DNA of 64,000 nt, from the NCBI GenBank assembly GCA_037355855.1, contig CM074762.1, forward strand, positions 434,001 through 498,000, given 5' to 3'. The translations under genes were made by a program, and so were the position numbers. This DNA is from Pseudo-nitzschia pungens. Taxonomy: Eukaryota; Bacillariophyta; Bacillariophyceae; Bacillariales; Bacillariaceae. Positions 13,630 through 24,572 of this stretch are shown here, piece by piece. The notes under the pieces were generated by a model. That model ran no database searches and had not been told where the DNA came from. It saw only the letters and a list, made by a program, of their open reading frames with translations. The first letter of the stretch is position 1. Each line of letters starts with the position of its first letter.

Positions 13630-14405
13630 TCGAAGCTCTAGTACTAGTAGTACTACTACAACAACAACAAGAAGTAGTACTAGTAGTGTCAACCCCTCTG
13701 CAAGAATGCATTCTTGCATCACCCCCACCAGCAGCATGCCCGCTGGTGCTAGTGGTGCTCCTTGTCCTCCCATTATACATGGAAGAAGTTCTTGCTTCTT
13801 GAATCTGCTGGAACAACGAAAGCCTTTCCTACTAGTCTAAAATGAAATTTCCTTGTTGCTGCTTAACGTGCTTGGTCTTGCATCACATCACTGCCTTCTT
13901 CAGTGATCTCCCCACCATCGTTTAAGGAAGAAAAACTCTATTCAGATATCTCACACTCCCATTGCCAGCAGTTGCATGATCCCTCTGCTTCCAAGTAGAA
14001 GGAACCAGAAGAAAAAGAAGCAATACTAAGACTACTACTGCTGTCCAAAATGGCTTTTCCGTACTAAATACTACTACTACTACTAGTAATATTCATCAGG
14101 ACCACCATGAGGAGTTACTAGTACTAGTAGTACTAGTACTAGTACTAGTACTGCTACTATTCTTGTTCGTGGTTGTTGTTGCTCGGTTCATGCTGCTGCT
14201 GTTTGCATTTTTCTTTTGTTCTCCTTTATCTGCACACGTGAAGATGCTTCCTGCAGCTACTACTACTCCAGGCAACCCCATCAAGAACAATGTTTTCCAT
14301 CGGTGTGTTGCAAGAATCTTCCCAGTTGTTCACTCTATCGTACTAGTAGTACTAACCTTACTACTAGTAAGGTTAACCTTACTCTACCAACAGAAGTAAA
14401 CTACT
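13630..14405. repeat. ACTAGT/AGTACTAGT-rich island
   Basis: Runs of ACTAGTAGTACTACTAC and AGTACTAGTACTAGTACTAG recur at about 13640-13690, 14070-14160 and 14335-14405. They are separated by C/T-rich stretches and a self-complementary GAATGCATTC at about 13706. Islands of the same character occur at about 40,860-41,130 and 56,685-57,210, so this is a dispersed class rather than a single locus. No coding capacity is evident. Confidence 0.6.
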
Positions 14406-14851
14406 AGTGACACTTTTTGTTGACTGACACTTCTCGGTTCGTGTACGATCCACTCGACTCATTCGATTGAGTGATCTATGCCATTGGAGACGACATGCAG
14501 TGACGACATCTAGAAGATCGATGACGAATCCACATCGGGGCAAGAACAAAATCGGTTCGGAACGGTAAGATTTATGTAGTGAGTGTGCCATCTGATTTAA
14601 CAAGATCAAGGAGTGCATCTTCTCGAAAATCGAGTGAAACAGCCTTTTGCCCCCGACCCTCACAGATACTTATCGCTCGAGGGAAGGTACGGCCATTCGT
14701 GTTGTGTGTTTTGTCTCCAGTCAGTCGTTTTGCAGCAACGAATCCACCGTGTGACTCCATGCCGTTTTTGGGAAAGCTGGATGCGTTGCGACGTGTCGGT
14801 GGTGGTTGCCGACGACCAAGGCCGAAACAAAAAGCATTCCCGGTCCTTCAG

Positions 14852-16083
14852 ATGTGGCCAACTCTGGTCATCGGATGCTTTTTTTGGTTCCGGACTGCCG
14901 TTGCCTTTCAACGACCTTCTTGTCTCGCATTGCGCTGTGGGTGGGTGAAACGTATCCGTACTACAGTGGTATTTTGGTAGGAGTTATCGGACACTTCTCG
15001 TTCGACAACCGATGTGTAACTCATCCATGTGTCTTTTTACTTCACTATATTTCTGAAATGTACCGACCGAGCAGCTCATCACAGCGCACCAAATCATTCG
15101 CGACGCCAAACCCCAAAACTGTACTTAGCATGTCGTCGTCTGTCGGATTTATCGGATTGGGAATCATGGGAGAAGGAATGGCCGCCCGACTCCTGTCGGA
15201 GGGTGTCGCCGGAACCGAATCCGTTCCCCTGATTGTGTGGAATCGCACCAAGTCCAAGTGCGAGGCTCTCAAGGAAAAATATTCCGACAAGAACATCGTC
15301 ATCAAGGACACTCCGAGCGAGGTAGTAGCGGATTGCGGGGTTACCTACTCCATGCTTTCCACTCCCGAGGCGAGCAAGAGCGTTTTCGAGGACGAAAACG
15401 GTGTGCTCGCCGGGGTGTCGGAGGGCAAATCGATCGTCGACTGCGCAACCTTGGCAGAGGCCGACATGGTCCGCATGGACAAGGCCGTCTGCGATAAGGG
15501 GGGGCGGTTCCTGGAGGCACCCGTCTCTGGATCCAAGGGACCCGCCCACCAGGGATCTTTGATTTTTCTTTGCGCCGGGTCCGATGCATTGTTCAACGAG
15601 ATCAAGGACAACGGGTTGAAGGCTATGGGGAAAGCCTCTCACTTTTTCGGCACCGATGTAGGATACGGAACCAGAGCGAAACTCGTCGTCAATTCGCTCA
15701 TGGGGACGATGCTCGCCGCCTTCGGAGAGGGACTCGCTCTCTCGGAAGGAATGGGATTGGATCCCAAGACCATGATCGAGGTGATCGGACAGGGAGCCAT
15801 TCAGAGTCCCATGTTCAATCTCAAGGGACCCAAGATGATCGTGAAGGATCACGCGCCCAACTTTCCCTTGAAACACGCCCACAAGGACATGGCTCTTGCC
15901 TGCGACATGGCGAAAGCCGCGGGCGTCGAGTACTCCGTGATGGAAACGGCCGAAAAACTGTTCCGGGAAGCCCGCGAAGATTCCGAACTGAACGTTGCCG
16001 ATGAGGATTTCAGTGCGGTCTTTGAAAAGGTTCACAAGGAATCTACCAGCGAATTTTCCAAGAAACGGAAACTTCCGGAGTGA
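14852..16083 (+). CDS. 3-hydroxyisobutyrate dehydrogenase-family reductase (glyoxylate/succinic semialdehyde reductase-like)
   Basis: NAD(P)H-dependent beta-hydroxyacid dehydrogenase. The core from 15130 has the Rossmann motif FIGLGIMGEGMAARLL, the substrate signature FLEAPVSGSKGPAHQGSL and the catalytic-Lys segment GTRAKLVVNSLMG; its length is normal for the family. My preferred model is exon 14852..14976 plus 15075..16083 (377 residues), with a 98-nt intron starting GTAGGA. This gives a hydrophobic signal peptide ending in TAVAFQRPS, an ASAF-like motif for diatom plastid import. An alternative is the continuous frame starting at ATG 15058 or 14875, which would remove the plastid signal and suggest a mitochondrial or cytosolic enzyme. 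The family call is firm; the start, and therefore the location, is not. The likely role is detoxification of glyoxylate or succinic semialdehyde, by family analogy. Confidence 0.82.
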
Positions 16084-17117
16084 ACAACTCCGTGCTGCGA
16101 ATTCATTTGCGCCGAGCCCGACGAACGCATCGGCACTCGGTTGCTTCCCCTATTGGTAATATTGGCCATCTAGCTCCGGCTTAAAATGCGACGCACAGGT
16201 GTTAAAATGTTGGTATTATTGTATTTATAGTTCTTTTCAATGCGCATCGGTTCCCGAATTTGCTCTAGCGGCTCCGGGAACGAGACAAATTGTGGTGAAA
16301 CAGTAAGCAAAAATGGATCGATCTTGGGGTCTTCTGTCAGTTGGATACCCATTTGTGATTGTGTATGTTTGTCGGGATTGGTATGCTTTGGTGGTAGTGA
16401 ACTGACGTTTGCGAAGTAGTGATCTACCATGCGATTGATAATGATCTGGCAAACTTAAGCGATACAGAAAACGATCGTTCAAATAGCTGTGTTCTCATTG
16501 TTCGCACAGATCTAAGGGCTCTGCTGTCCACTTTCGAACAACTCGAGGACATTATTGTGCTCTGAAAGTTCGTCAAAGCGCCACGCGATCTGATGTTGTG
16601 GTGTGTATGGCATAGACAGAAAAACTTCACCAAGTCGGTCTTTTGGAATGGAGAATGGCTTGCCGATCGTGACTTTTGAGTGTCTGATACGATGTCTCTC
16701 TGAATCAAAAATATGTGTAGGTACTGGTAACAGAATTACAATCTCAATGAAACAATTCTCGTTTTAAATGGCCCGTATTGGAACTATAGAAAAAGTGTAG
16801 AAAAGTGCTCGGAGTCAACTAAAAATTGATGATTCCTGGCGGCCCTTACTTCATGGCCACGACGATGCCTCAGGCAGCAACGAAGAAGTCAGGTGTAAGA
16901 ATGCCGTGAGAGCGGCTCTGTTTGTTATAAACCCTTCGGTTTCAGACTAAGCCTCGTTTGTTGAAAGGGTGTCCTTCATCGGTGGCAGTGCGCTGTCGAC
17001 GTGTTCCAAACAGAAATGCCGAACTAGACGAATGGAGAAGCATCCGTGAAAATATCGCAACTTCCTACTCTCTTCCTGACGGCCTGTCGAATCAAGCGCA
17101 AGTTGCGCTGTCATGTT
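16084..17117. other. Convergent intergenic spacer
   Basis: About 1 kb between the reductase and the GT49-like gene, which are convergent. It is AT-rich with short open frames only. No gene, RNA or repeat array was recognised. Confidence 0.55.
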
Positions 17118-18546
17118 TCAAGCTGACTTGTCTTCCTGTAAATCAAAATCGTCACACTTTCGAACCAATCGATTATCTGGAATAGAATGGTCCAGCCATT
17201 CTATAAAATCAGCGCGAGTGTAAATGTGATTGGCTTTCCGCAAATACGAGCCAACATGTTCATCTTCCCCACTTCGTGTACTATCGATATTCCCTGAAGG
17301 TTGAGCATCCTCGCTCGGAACATCGATTACAAAGGCCCCACCGATTTGTTTCAGACTATATCCTAGGCGTAACACGTGTAACATCCAAGTCGACTTCAAG
17401 TCGTCTTTCCTAATGCTCCCGTCTTTTTCTTTCTTGGCCTCCAAGACTTCCTGAAACGGTGGTAAGCTTTCACAGTACCGCACTGCCAAAACTGGTTCAT
17501 AGTAGCTTGATGACACACAACCAATGTCAAATAGGTTTCCATATCCCTGTTTCACCCAAGATCGGTAGATTGTACTACCCTGTCGTGAAAAATCCAGTGG
17601 ATCCATAATAGTAGCTTCTTTCTCGCTCAATTTCATGACCAAACTTTCAAAGGATAAAGGAAGCTTCTTTATACAGTCTTGGTGGGAAGAACACTTTGTT
17701 GTATCCATTTCGAAAGCAGGAAGGACGATCGCAAGTCGGGGATTTTGTGCTAATTGTTGAACGATGGACGGTGTATTCAACGTTTCGTATAGATCTGACG
17801 AAGCCCACATCTGTATGTCCAACGAAATTACGTGAGTCGTTTGGATCCCCTGTATGGCCAAGTTTCGTAGTTGATAAGATGGGTAGCTAGGGAGTTCCGA
17901 TGAAGGTTCATCGTTGGTTGACAAAGTCGCGATTGTCAATTGATCGGGGTCGCATTCGTTGTAGGAGAAAGATTCGATTTTCTCCATAACTTCTTCCGGT
18001 GATAAATTCGTCCAAACTGCGATGCTTATTGGTGCCTTAATGCCCCAGCGTTTGCAATGGTGCGATAACATGTTGAGTTCTTTCTCTGACAGAGCAATAG
18101 CTAGACTGAACGTTACTTCGTGTTCATCGAGAGGAAGGCATTGTGGGACATCTTGGAAAGATTCTTCAAAATATTGTTTCGGATGAATCGCTCGAATGCT
18201 ATTCGGCATTTTGTGCACGAAGCCGCTGTCTCCCAGTCCCTATCTGCGACAGGCCGATTTTTTTGCCTTTGCCTTCGAAAGTGATCAATATGTATATGCT
18301 TGATATTCCAAAGAAAGCTATCATGAAAAAGAAGTCAACAGCGTACACATTTCTGACCAATTGGTTCATTCGAGGTGGAGTCTGACGTTTTTTATAGGAG
18401 CCCGGACAATGATTTCGAGGCGATTGTTTGCTATTCCGCTTGTCGATCTCAGACCACGTTTGATGCTTCGGGACAACGTTGGTACTCCGTTCTTGCAACG
18501 GTGACATTCTCGTTCGTCGATGTGGAAAACTACCAGATGCTTTCAT
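17118..18546 (-). CDS. GT49-like (LARGE/B4GAT1 family) glycosyltransferase, type II membrane protein with +1 frame break
   Basis: A frame opening at ATG 18546 encodes a cytosolic tail, one transmembrane helix (FFFMIAFFGISSIYILIT, about residues 72-90) and a luminal stub, ending at 18199. The overlapping +1 frame then runs to 17118 with a glycosyltransferase fold. Visible segments are VTFSLAIALSEKELNML, YPSYQLRNLAIQGIQTTHVI, the YEPVLAVRY block, and a GYSLKQIGGAFVIDVP block resembling the LARGE/B4GAT1 C-terminal motif. Removing one base between about 18199 and 18242 gives a single protein of 475 residues with the anchor-plus-catalytic layout expected of a Golgi enzyme. The second frame has no ATG upstream of 18209, which supports the join. 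The usual DxD metal motif appears as LDIQMW, so its second Asp is absent. The call rests on remembered motif similarity. Confidence 0.62.
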
Positions 18547-19442
18547 TTCAGGATTAAATCCTTCTTCTCATTGAAAGAAATAATGATGATCAACGGGAAG
18601 TTCGTATGACCAACTTACTTCTTCATGAATCAATCAAGCATTTTTAAAAATGATTGTGTGGAACGGGGAACGTCGGAAAAGTAACTTACTTCCGAGCAAT
18701 CTCACTGGTCGTGTTATTTTTTACGCGAAGTAAGGTTACCGGTACATTATCTGACAGGCACTGTTAAACCTTATTGACATACCGGTACTACTGCAACCAA
18801 TATCCGGGCATTATGCTGCTGCGTGCCGAGAACGTCGATTGCGTCGGCAGGGTTTTGAAAACAAAAAAAAGTATCGAACGAGCGAGGCTAACGTGCCCCG
18901 TCGGAATCTTCGGAACCTGATATTCTTCATATGTTTTGTATGTACTAATATGACTATCACATCCGAAATGGATGTGTGTATAAGCCTTACTTAACATACC
19001 CTGGTATCTGACATGGCAGGTTTCGAAGTTTCAACGAGGGGTCATAATGCGGGATTGATTGATGATTGATTGATTCATTAGATGTAATCTTACCGTAACC
19101 TTGCGGTAGACGATTTTCATACTAAATACGAAGTAAGGTTAAGGTTAATTAGAAGTATTTTTTGTGTATCATTTTGAAGCGCACTTCGTCCGTTTAGCGA
19201 TCGCTCTCAACGCTGCTTGGCAGTATGGTATCACGTGGACGTATCGGTGATATGGGGATGCCTCATAAGCCTTAGTGGTATCGTCCAAAAACCCCAATCA
19301 TTTTCTGCTGATTCGCTGTTCGTCGTTTCCAATCGACAATACGTCCGTCATGCCCCGAACATCACAAACAAAACAAAGCGGAGAAGAAGATTCATTCACA
19401 CGCGTTCTGGTTTCACTGGTGTAGGCGGAAGAGGTCGACAAC
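18547..19442. other. Divergent intergenic spacer with promoters
   Basis: About 0.9 kb upstream of both the GT49-like gene and the TPR gene. It contains several TACCGGTA and AAGGTTA words (about 18730, 18780, 19135) and a GATTGATTGATTGATT run near 19058. No gene was seen. Confidence 0.55.
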
Positions 19443-20936
19443 ATGGACGACTCGTCGTCCAGCAATCGTTTGGTGGGGGAGGAAGGGTCCATCGACAACA
19501 TGCCGAAGGAGGATTTTAAGTCGCACAGAACAAAAGTCACGATCACGACCTCGAATCCGGAGGCCCGGGTTGCTCCCGATCAGATCATCTATCCAGTGTC
19601 CGACGACATTTCGTTGCTGAGTGATCGTCCGCGTTCCGAGTTCATGGCGGGCGAGACCGAAACCCAGGCGTCCGGGAGTGGCTGCAGTGCGCAAACCCAA
19701 AAGACGGTCAACACCGCGGCCACTTCCGCAACCGCCAAAGCAACCTCGCTGGTCCTTCTCGAGGAGGGAATCAAGTTCTACAACGACGAGCAGTTCGAGG
19801 ATGCCCTCAACTCGTTCCAGGCGGTTCTGAAATCCCCGTCGTTTGCCAGAGCCAAGGTCGGCGACCATCCCCTCGTGGCCAAGGCGCTGGCGACCGCCGG
19901 ATGCGTGCACCTCCGCCAGGATCGTCACCAGCACGCCGTTGAAGCCTTCGAAAAGTCGATGCAGATGATGCGCCGGTGGAAAGAAGACGAAACCAACACT
20001 TCGGAACGCGATGGAAAAACCTCCAAAGCCTTTGGAGGGTTTTCGCTGGCGGGGATGCTCAACAACCTCGGCACCGCCAAGTCCTTTCAGGGGGACCACC
20101 GGGCGAGCCTGAAATACTACTGGGAGGCCCTCCGGGATGCCATGGCGGAGGAGGGGGGCGCCAACAAGACGGAGGTAGCCAAGGCGTATTACAACATCGG
20201 GAGGATCAGCGCGGTCGAGAAGGAGTATTCGATCGCGTTGAACACACTGAACGAGGCCCTCCGCACCGAGAGGGAGGTGTACGGAAAGCACAGCATGGAG
20301 AGCTTCGACACGCTGACGCTGATCGGTTTTGTCCACTTCTCGACCGGTTCCTTCGACGACGCGGTCCTGGCGTTCACCGAGGCCCTGGCGGTGGCGACGT
20401 CCGCGCACGGCTCGGTGCACGCCACGGTGGCGCGGGCGCTCCTGCACATGGGCATGGTGCTCGAGACCGAGGGGGACCTCCCCGAGGCCCTCCGGTGTTT
20501 TCTGACCGGCAAGCAGATCTGCGAGAAGATCGGACTGGCCGGGGACGATCCCGCGATGCAAGCGGCCGCCCGGGGCGTGGACGACGTCCGGCGGGAATTG
20601 TGGCGGAAGGCGTCACCGTCGCCGTCTGCGTCTGCGTCGTTGCCAACGGGCGAGACCTCCAAGGACGAGAAACGCAATCCCGCCGATCGGAATCCCACAC
20701 CGAGCGCCACGGAAGTGCCGTCCAAGAACGAGTCGTCGCAATCCGACCAACAGTTCACGCCGTGCGTCATCATCAACAAGTACGATCCCAAGATGGTTGT
20801 GGGCGAGATGAACCCGAACCCCCTCGGGTCGGACGATTCATTGGAACGATACATGTCCGAGTATCGGGAGGAGGACGACGATACGTTCTGGGACCTGGAC
20901 GACAACTCCCTGGTGGAGGAAACCCGAGAGATTTGA
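19443..20936 (+). CDS. TPR-repeat protein, kinesin-light-chain-like
   Basis: A single-exon protein of 497 residues starting at ATG 19443. After about 95 polar residues come four or more 40-residue tetratricopeptide units. Landmarks are ALNSFQAVL, HAVEAFEKSMQMM, ASLKYYWEALRDAM, KAYYNIGRISAVEKEYSIAL, LTLIGFVHFSTGSFDDAV and ARALLHMGMVLETEGDLPEAL. The spacing (about 42) and the TxREVYGKHSxES-type loops resemble kinesin light chain TPRs. The C-terminal 110 residues are Ser/Pro-rich then strongly acidic (REEDDDTFWDLDD), ending in a motif-like tail. No catalytic domain is present, so it is probably a protein-protein scaffold. The body is GC-rich, like the other coding blocks here. Confidence 0.8.
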   Translation: MDDSSSSNRLVGEEGSIDNMPKEDFKSHRTKVTITTSNPEARVAPDQIIYPVSDDISLLSDRPRSEFMAGETETQASGSGCSAQTQKTVNTAATSATAKATSLVLLEEGIKFYNDEQFEDALNSFQAVLKSPSFARAKVGDHPLVAKALATAGCVHLRQDRHQHAVEAFEKSMQMMRRWKEDETNTSERDGKTSKAFGGFSLAGMLNNLGTAKSFQGDHRASLKYYWEALRDAMAEEGGANKTEVAKAYYNIGRISAVEKEYSIALNTLNEALRTEREVYGKHSMESFDTLTLIGFVHFSTGSFDDAVLAFTEALAVATSAHGSVHATVARALLHMGMVLETEGDLPEALRCFLTGKQICEKIGLAGDDPAMQAAARGVDDVRRELWRKASPSPSASASLPTGETSKDEKRNPADRNPTPSATEVPSKNESSQSDQQFTPCVIINKYDPKMVVGEMNPNPLGSDDSLERYMSEYREEDDDTFWDLDDNSLVEETREI

Positions 20937-20960
20937 TGGAGGAGGAACTGGAGGAAGGAT

Positions 20961-21007
20961 TGATTGATGGAATGATTGAATCACTCGCTCGCTCAATCCA
21001 TCAATCA
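20961..21007 (+). other. Hairpin just after the TPR gene
   Basis: An 11-bp perfect inverted repeat, TGATTGATGGA (20961-20971) and TCCATCAATCA (20997-21007), around a 25-nt loop, starting 24 nt after the stop codon. It may shape the 3' UTR; nothing shows a function. Confidence 0.4.
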
Positions 21008-21413
21008 CTCGTTTCGCCGAAACGCCATCGCCATCCATCACCGATACCATCACCCACGACCATAGAACGAAGCGCATCATCATTTTTGGAACGCATAATT
21101 CAGTGGCCGGTTCTGGAGACACCGGACCAAAGTTATAACGCACGGTTTTGTGCGTAACGTATTGTCGGGCACTCGAACGGAGTGTTCCGTCAAAGCCATT
21201 TTTTGTGATTGCCCGCCGGGACAGGAACCTCCCGCGGACCACAGACAGCAACAGTTTGTCCCTCCCACGCAAAACCCGAAGAATCGTTGAAAGGATTGAT
21301 TCCTACTAGATCCAAACTTTCCAGGTACCATGTCGTAAATGGAGTGCACACGTTCACTCGCACACATTACTAAAATCTTCTTTTTTTTCGTCTTAATAAC
21401 AGTTCCGTTCCGT

Positions 21414-21958
21414 TCAGTAAAGTATGATAATATAGTATTGTATACTACGTAGTAGAATATCGCATCGTTCCAACGTTTTGTGGATCACTTTCCGGAGTCG
21501 TCGGGTTTCTCGCCTGCCGGTTCCGTACAGCCCCTCCCTCAACCACACGTCCTCGTCGGTCTGCTTGACGTTCCGCCTACCGGTCCTCCCCCCGGTGTCC
21601 GCCAGAGTCCGCGGCTTTCGTCTCGTTACCCTCCCCTCCATTTCTTTCCACATGGGTTGCAGCTCGTCCTCCGACTCGATGGTGCGGGCCTCCAGCTGCT
21701 TCCCCGTGAACCGGCTCTCCAGCCGGTCGAGTTGTTTCTTGCGCCACTCGCTTCCGAGCGACTGGCGATGACGACGGCGACGACGATCGGGGACCGCTGC
21801 TCGACGAATCCTCGGAATCCTCCGAATCATTCGCGCTTGCCGAACCACCTCACGTGGGGCACTACGGTGCGGCAGTGGCGATGGTCCGTGACGCAGGGAC
21901 GAAAACCTACCGATCCTTGCCAGGTATTTGACAGCCGACGCAGTGCTCGCGATGCCAT
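21414..21958 (-). CDS. Uncharacterised basic protein, possibly mitochondrial; exon structure uncertain
   Basis: Not recognised. The reliable part is the frame from about 21775 down to 21414. It is charged and regular (SEWRKKQLDRLESRF, SEDELQPMWKEMEGRV, GGRTGRRNVKQTDEDVWLRE), which looks like conserved soluble protein. Upstream, ATG 21958 opens a frame that reads MASRALRRLSNTWQGS, an Arg/Ser-rich mitochondrial-type leader. The link between the two is unclear. A 92-nt GTGAGG...CAG intron (about 21860 to 21768) joins them in phase. A 73-nt intron starting GTAGGT also works. A third reading without introns gives an acidic Ser-rich linker but needs two +1 shifts. No known domain is visible. Confidence 0.5.
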
Positions 21959-22786
21959 GGCAATGCTACGATGCTCGGTGGTGGTATAGCAAACACTCGG
22001 ACTGGTATAATAGTATAAGTATAAGATACAGCACGATCACGATGATCAATGTCACAGTAGCCTTACTTCGCATGATGATGTAGGATCGACGCATAACGAA
22101 AAGAAGAAGGATAAAGGATGAAAGGATGAATGAGACACCAAATCATCATCGCCGCTGAGCGAAGGAGAGTTAGAATCTACTTCTAATCGGACAAGTCAAG
22201 GAATGTTCTGAAAGATTCTTCGAAAAACCGAGATTTTTGCGATCATACGGTACCTTTCTCTTGTAATCTCACATCATCTGTGTCACATAATCTTGCGTAC
22301 CGGTATGGTTCTTGCCGCTGCTATACCGCACGGTACCAGTATGGTGGTATTTCATGGGTCGTGGCTTGTATCCTATCCCAGCGAAATGCGAAGGATTGCC
22401 CTTGACTTGAGCATGGTGACCGAAACCGAAGACGATTGTGTCGAGTGTCGAGTGTCGCGTGTCGCGTCGTGTCCAACATCGAATTCTAGTATCATCCTCT
22501 CTGGGCGGTAGGCAATGGAAACAAATCGCACACCTAGTGTCGCGCTTCTTGGTTGACAGCGATCGCTCCCGCTGCAACACAAAACAATAATTCGAAAGGA
22601 AGGAAGTGGCAGAATTGGAGTTCGCTTATCAATTTCGATAGCAGTCCATTCCTATTCGACTAGACTCACAACTACTGGTACCGTTCATTGGATCCACGGA
22701 GCGACGAATGCTCGGAACGGAGCAAAACAGAGGCATAGAATACTAATGCGAATGATAGATGCGAGACTACAATACAACAGTCCGTA
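21959..22786. other. Divergent intergenic spacer
   Basis: About 0.8 kb between divergent genes. It contains ACCGGTATGG and GGTACCAGTATGG words near 22300-22345 and a GTGTCGAGTGTCGAGTGTCGCGTGTCGCG-type imperfect repeat at about 22438-22470. No gene was seen. Confidence 0.5.
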
Positions 22787-22796
22787 ATGCGAATCC

Positions 22797-22829
<33 letters not shown>

Positions 22830-24022
22830 TTTCACGCTTCCCGCGGTTTCGAAAAGCAGCAAGAAGAATCCCCGCGATTCTATTGCTTGTCGTCCTGCAA
22901 CTCGGTTGGGTCCCTTCGACCGAAGCCCTCTCGGTGCCGTCACAATCCTCCCCCTCCCCCTCCGTAGTGTCGTTGTCTCCACCTTCTTCCAAAACCAAAT
23001 CTGCGGACGATTCCTCGTGGGTTTCCACCACGATCCAGACGAGCCGTCGTGGTCGAACAATTTTGCACGGCAGCAACAGCAACAGCGGTGGCAACGAGAC
23101 GGAACACACCGAAACCTCCGGGACCGCGTGCACCACATCGTTCGCCTGCACGCACACCCGGCGATCGAGCGCAGAGCGTCCCGCCACCGCCGCGGGGTCC
23201 GTGCTTCGCCGTTTGTTTCCCGTTCCTCGAATCCAGGCGGGCCTGTTTCTGTGGTACTGGCTGGTGGTGGGGAACCTGGTGCTCCCGGGAGCGCTGCCGC
23301 TCGAACCCGCCGCGACTCTGTCTCCCCCCGCCGCCGCCGCGGCTTCTTGCAGCTTGCAATCCCGAATGGTCCCGGCCCTCAAGGGCACCATCGTCTCGAC
23401 CCTGTGGCTGGGCTTTGTGCTGGCCATTTCGGGAATGGAAGCCTGGGTCAAGTTCAGGGCGCCTTTCTGCCCGAGGGCCATGGCGCTCGACATTGGACGG
23501 ACCGTCTTTCCGGCCCTCAATGCGGTGGAAACCGCTCTGTGCGCTCTCTGCTGGCAGCAAGAACCACAAAGGGTTGCGGTGGCCGCGGCGGCGGTGGCAG
23601 GAACGACCACGGCTGCCTCGCCGCTCGGATTGGTGGTGGCGACAATCGCGCTGGCCCTGGACGTTTTGCTGCTGACCCCCGCGCTGGTCCACCGGGGAGA
23701 GACGATCGTCCTCTGGCACTTTCGGGCCGGCAGGGTCGAGAGCGGGAGCGAAACCGAGGCCGGGAATCGCAACAACGAAACCACCACCATCGTGCGGTCG
23801 GACGAATGGGAGGCAGAACTCACCACCCAAAACGATATGGATTGCCGCTACGGAAGTAGCAGCAGCAGTAGCAGCAGCAGCAAGAATGGCAACAGCGGCA
23901 ACACCGCAACCGGCCAGCATCTGCCGTGGCACGCTCTGTACGTGGTCCTAGAATGCGCCAAGGTGCTGGCGCTGGGATCGTGGATCGGATTCCTGGTGGC
24001 GTCCTGCCTGGCAGTGCAATGA
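22787..24022 (+). CDS. Multi-pass membrane protein of unknown function with signal peptide
   Basis: A single exon of 411 residues from ATG 22787. The first residues are a poly-Asn run (AAC microsatellite), followed by a hydrophobic signal-like helix (ILLLVVLQLGWVPSTEALS) and a long polar Ser/Thr linker to about residue 140. The membrane part has about five helices: LFLWYWLVVGNLVLPGA, IVSTLWLGFVLAISGMEA followed by WVKFRAPFCPRAMALDIGR, FPALNAVETALCALCW, a LVVATIALALDVLLL segment, and the C-terminal LGSWIGFLVASCL. The WLGFVLAISGMEAWVKFRAP block resembles small conserved membrane proteins also found in bacteria, but I cannot name the family with confidence. A second low-complexity Ser run lies near residue 355. 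Location could be the plastid or endomembranes. Confidence 0.72.
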
Positions 24023-24120
24023 ATGCACCGGATTAGGCAGCCGCCAAGACTTTGCGGCGAGGGAAGGAATCGTGCCCCCGTGCCGTCTGGGAATACAACG
24101 AGAGACGTACGGAGTCTTGA

Positions 24121-24234
24121 TCCGAAACGAAACGAAACGAAACGAAACGAAACGAAACCAAATTGAGTTAAATCGCATGAATCCCAATCGGTAGGTGTTA
24201 CAGAACAGAACAGAACAGAACAGAACAGAAAAAA
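24121..24234. repeat. Two adjacent pentanucleotide microsatellites
   Basis: (CGAAA)n at about 24125-24160 and (ACAGA)n at about 24202-24232, about 40 bp apart, downstream of the membrane-protein gene. Confidence 0.85.
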
Positions 24235-24572
24235 TCGTTCACATGTACCTGTGCTGTGCTGTGCTATGCTTCATAGTCAGAATTCGGGAATACAATACTG
24301 CCCGGTGCCCCCCTTTTTTTTTTGCTCAATCTGACCAATCTATTCCACAATATTGAACTTGCGCAGAGAGGAGCTCGACCCGCGTTCGTCGAATGGCAAG
24401 AACAGAAAGAACAATCTAAAGAGGGATCTGCAATATTATTTGGTGTCCACCGACGATGAAAGTAATTTGGGACGGCGGCGATTCTCTATCCCTATTAAGA
24501 AATCAATTCTGTGCTATTGTTGTCACTTTGGCTTTTCCGGCATGTGCAATGCATTGTATCTAGAAAAATCGT

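Larger units (their letters stand above)
12422..14851. other. Repeat-rich intergenic spacer
   Basis: 2.4 kb between divergent genes. It holds a 30-bp tandem duplication (12751-12810), scattered AAGGTTA and TACCGGTA words, and from about 13630 to 14400 an island of ACTAGT/AGTACTAGTAGT words. The open frames in it (for example 13524-13802) are translations of low-complexity repeats and are not credible genes. Confidence 0.6.

Noticed and set aside
13524..13802. 92-codon Leu/Val-rich frame
   Set aside because: Generated by the ACTAGTAGTACTAC repeats; the opposite strand and other frames are equally open.
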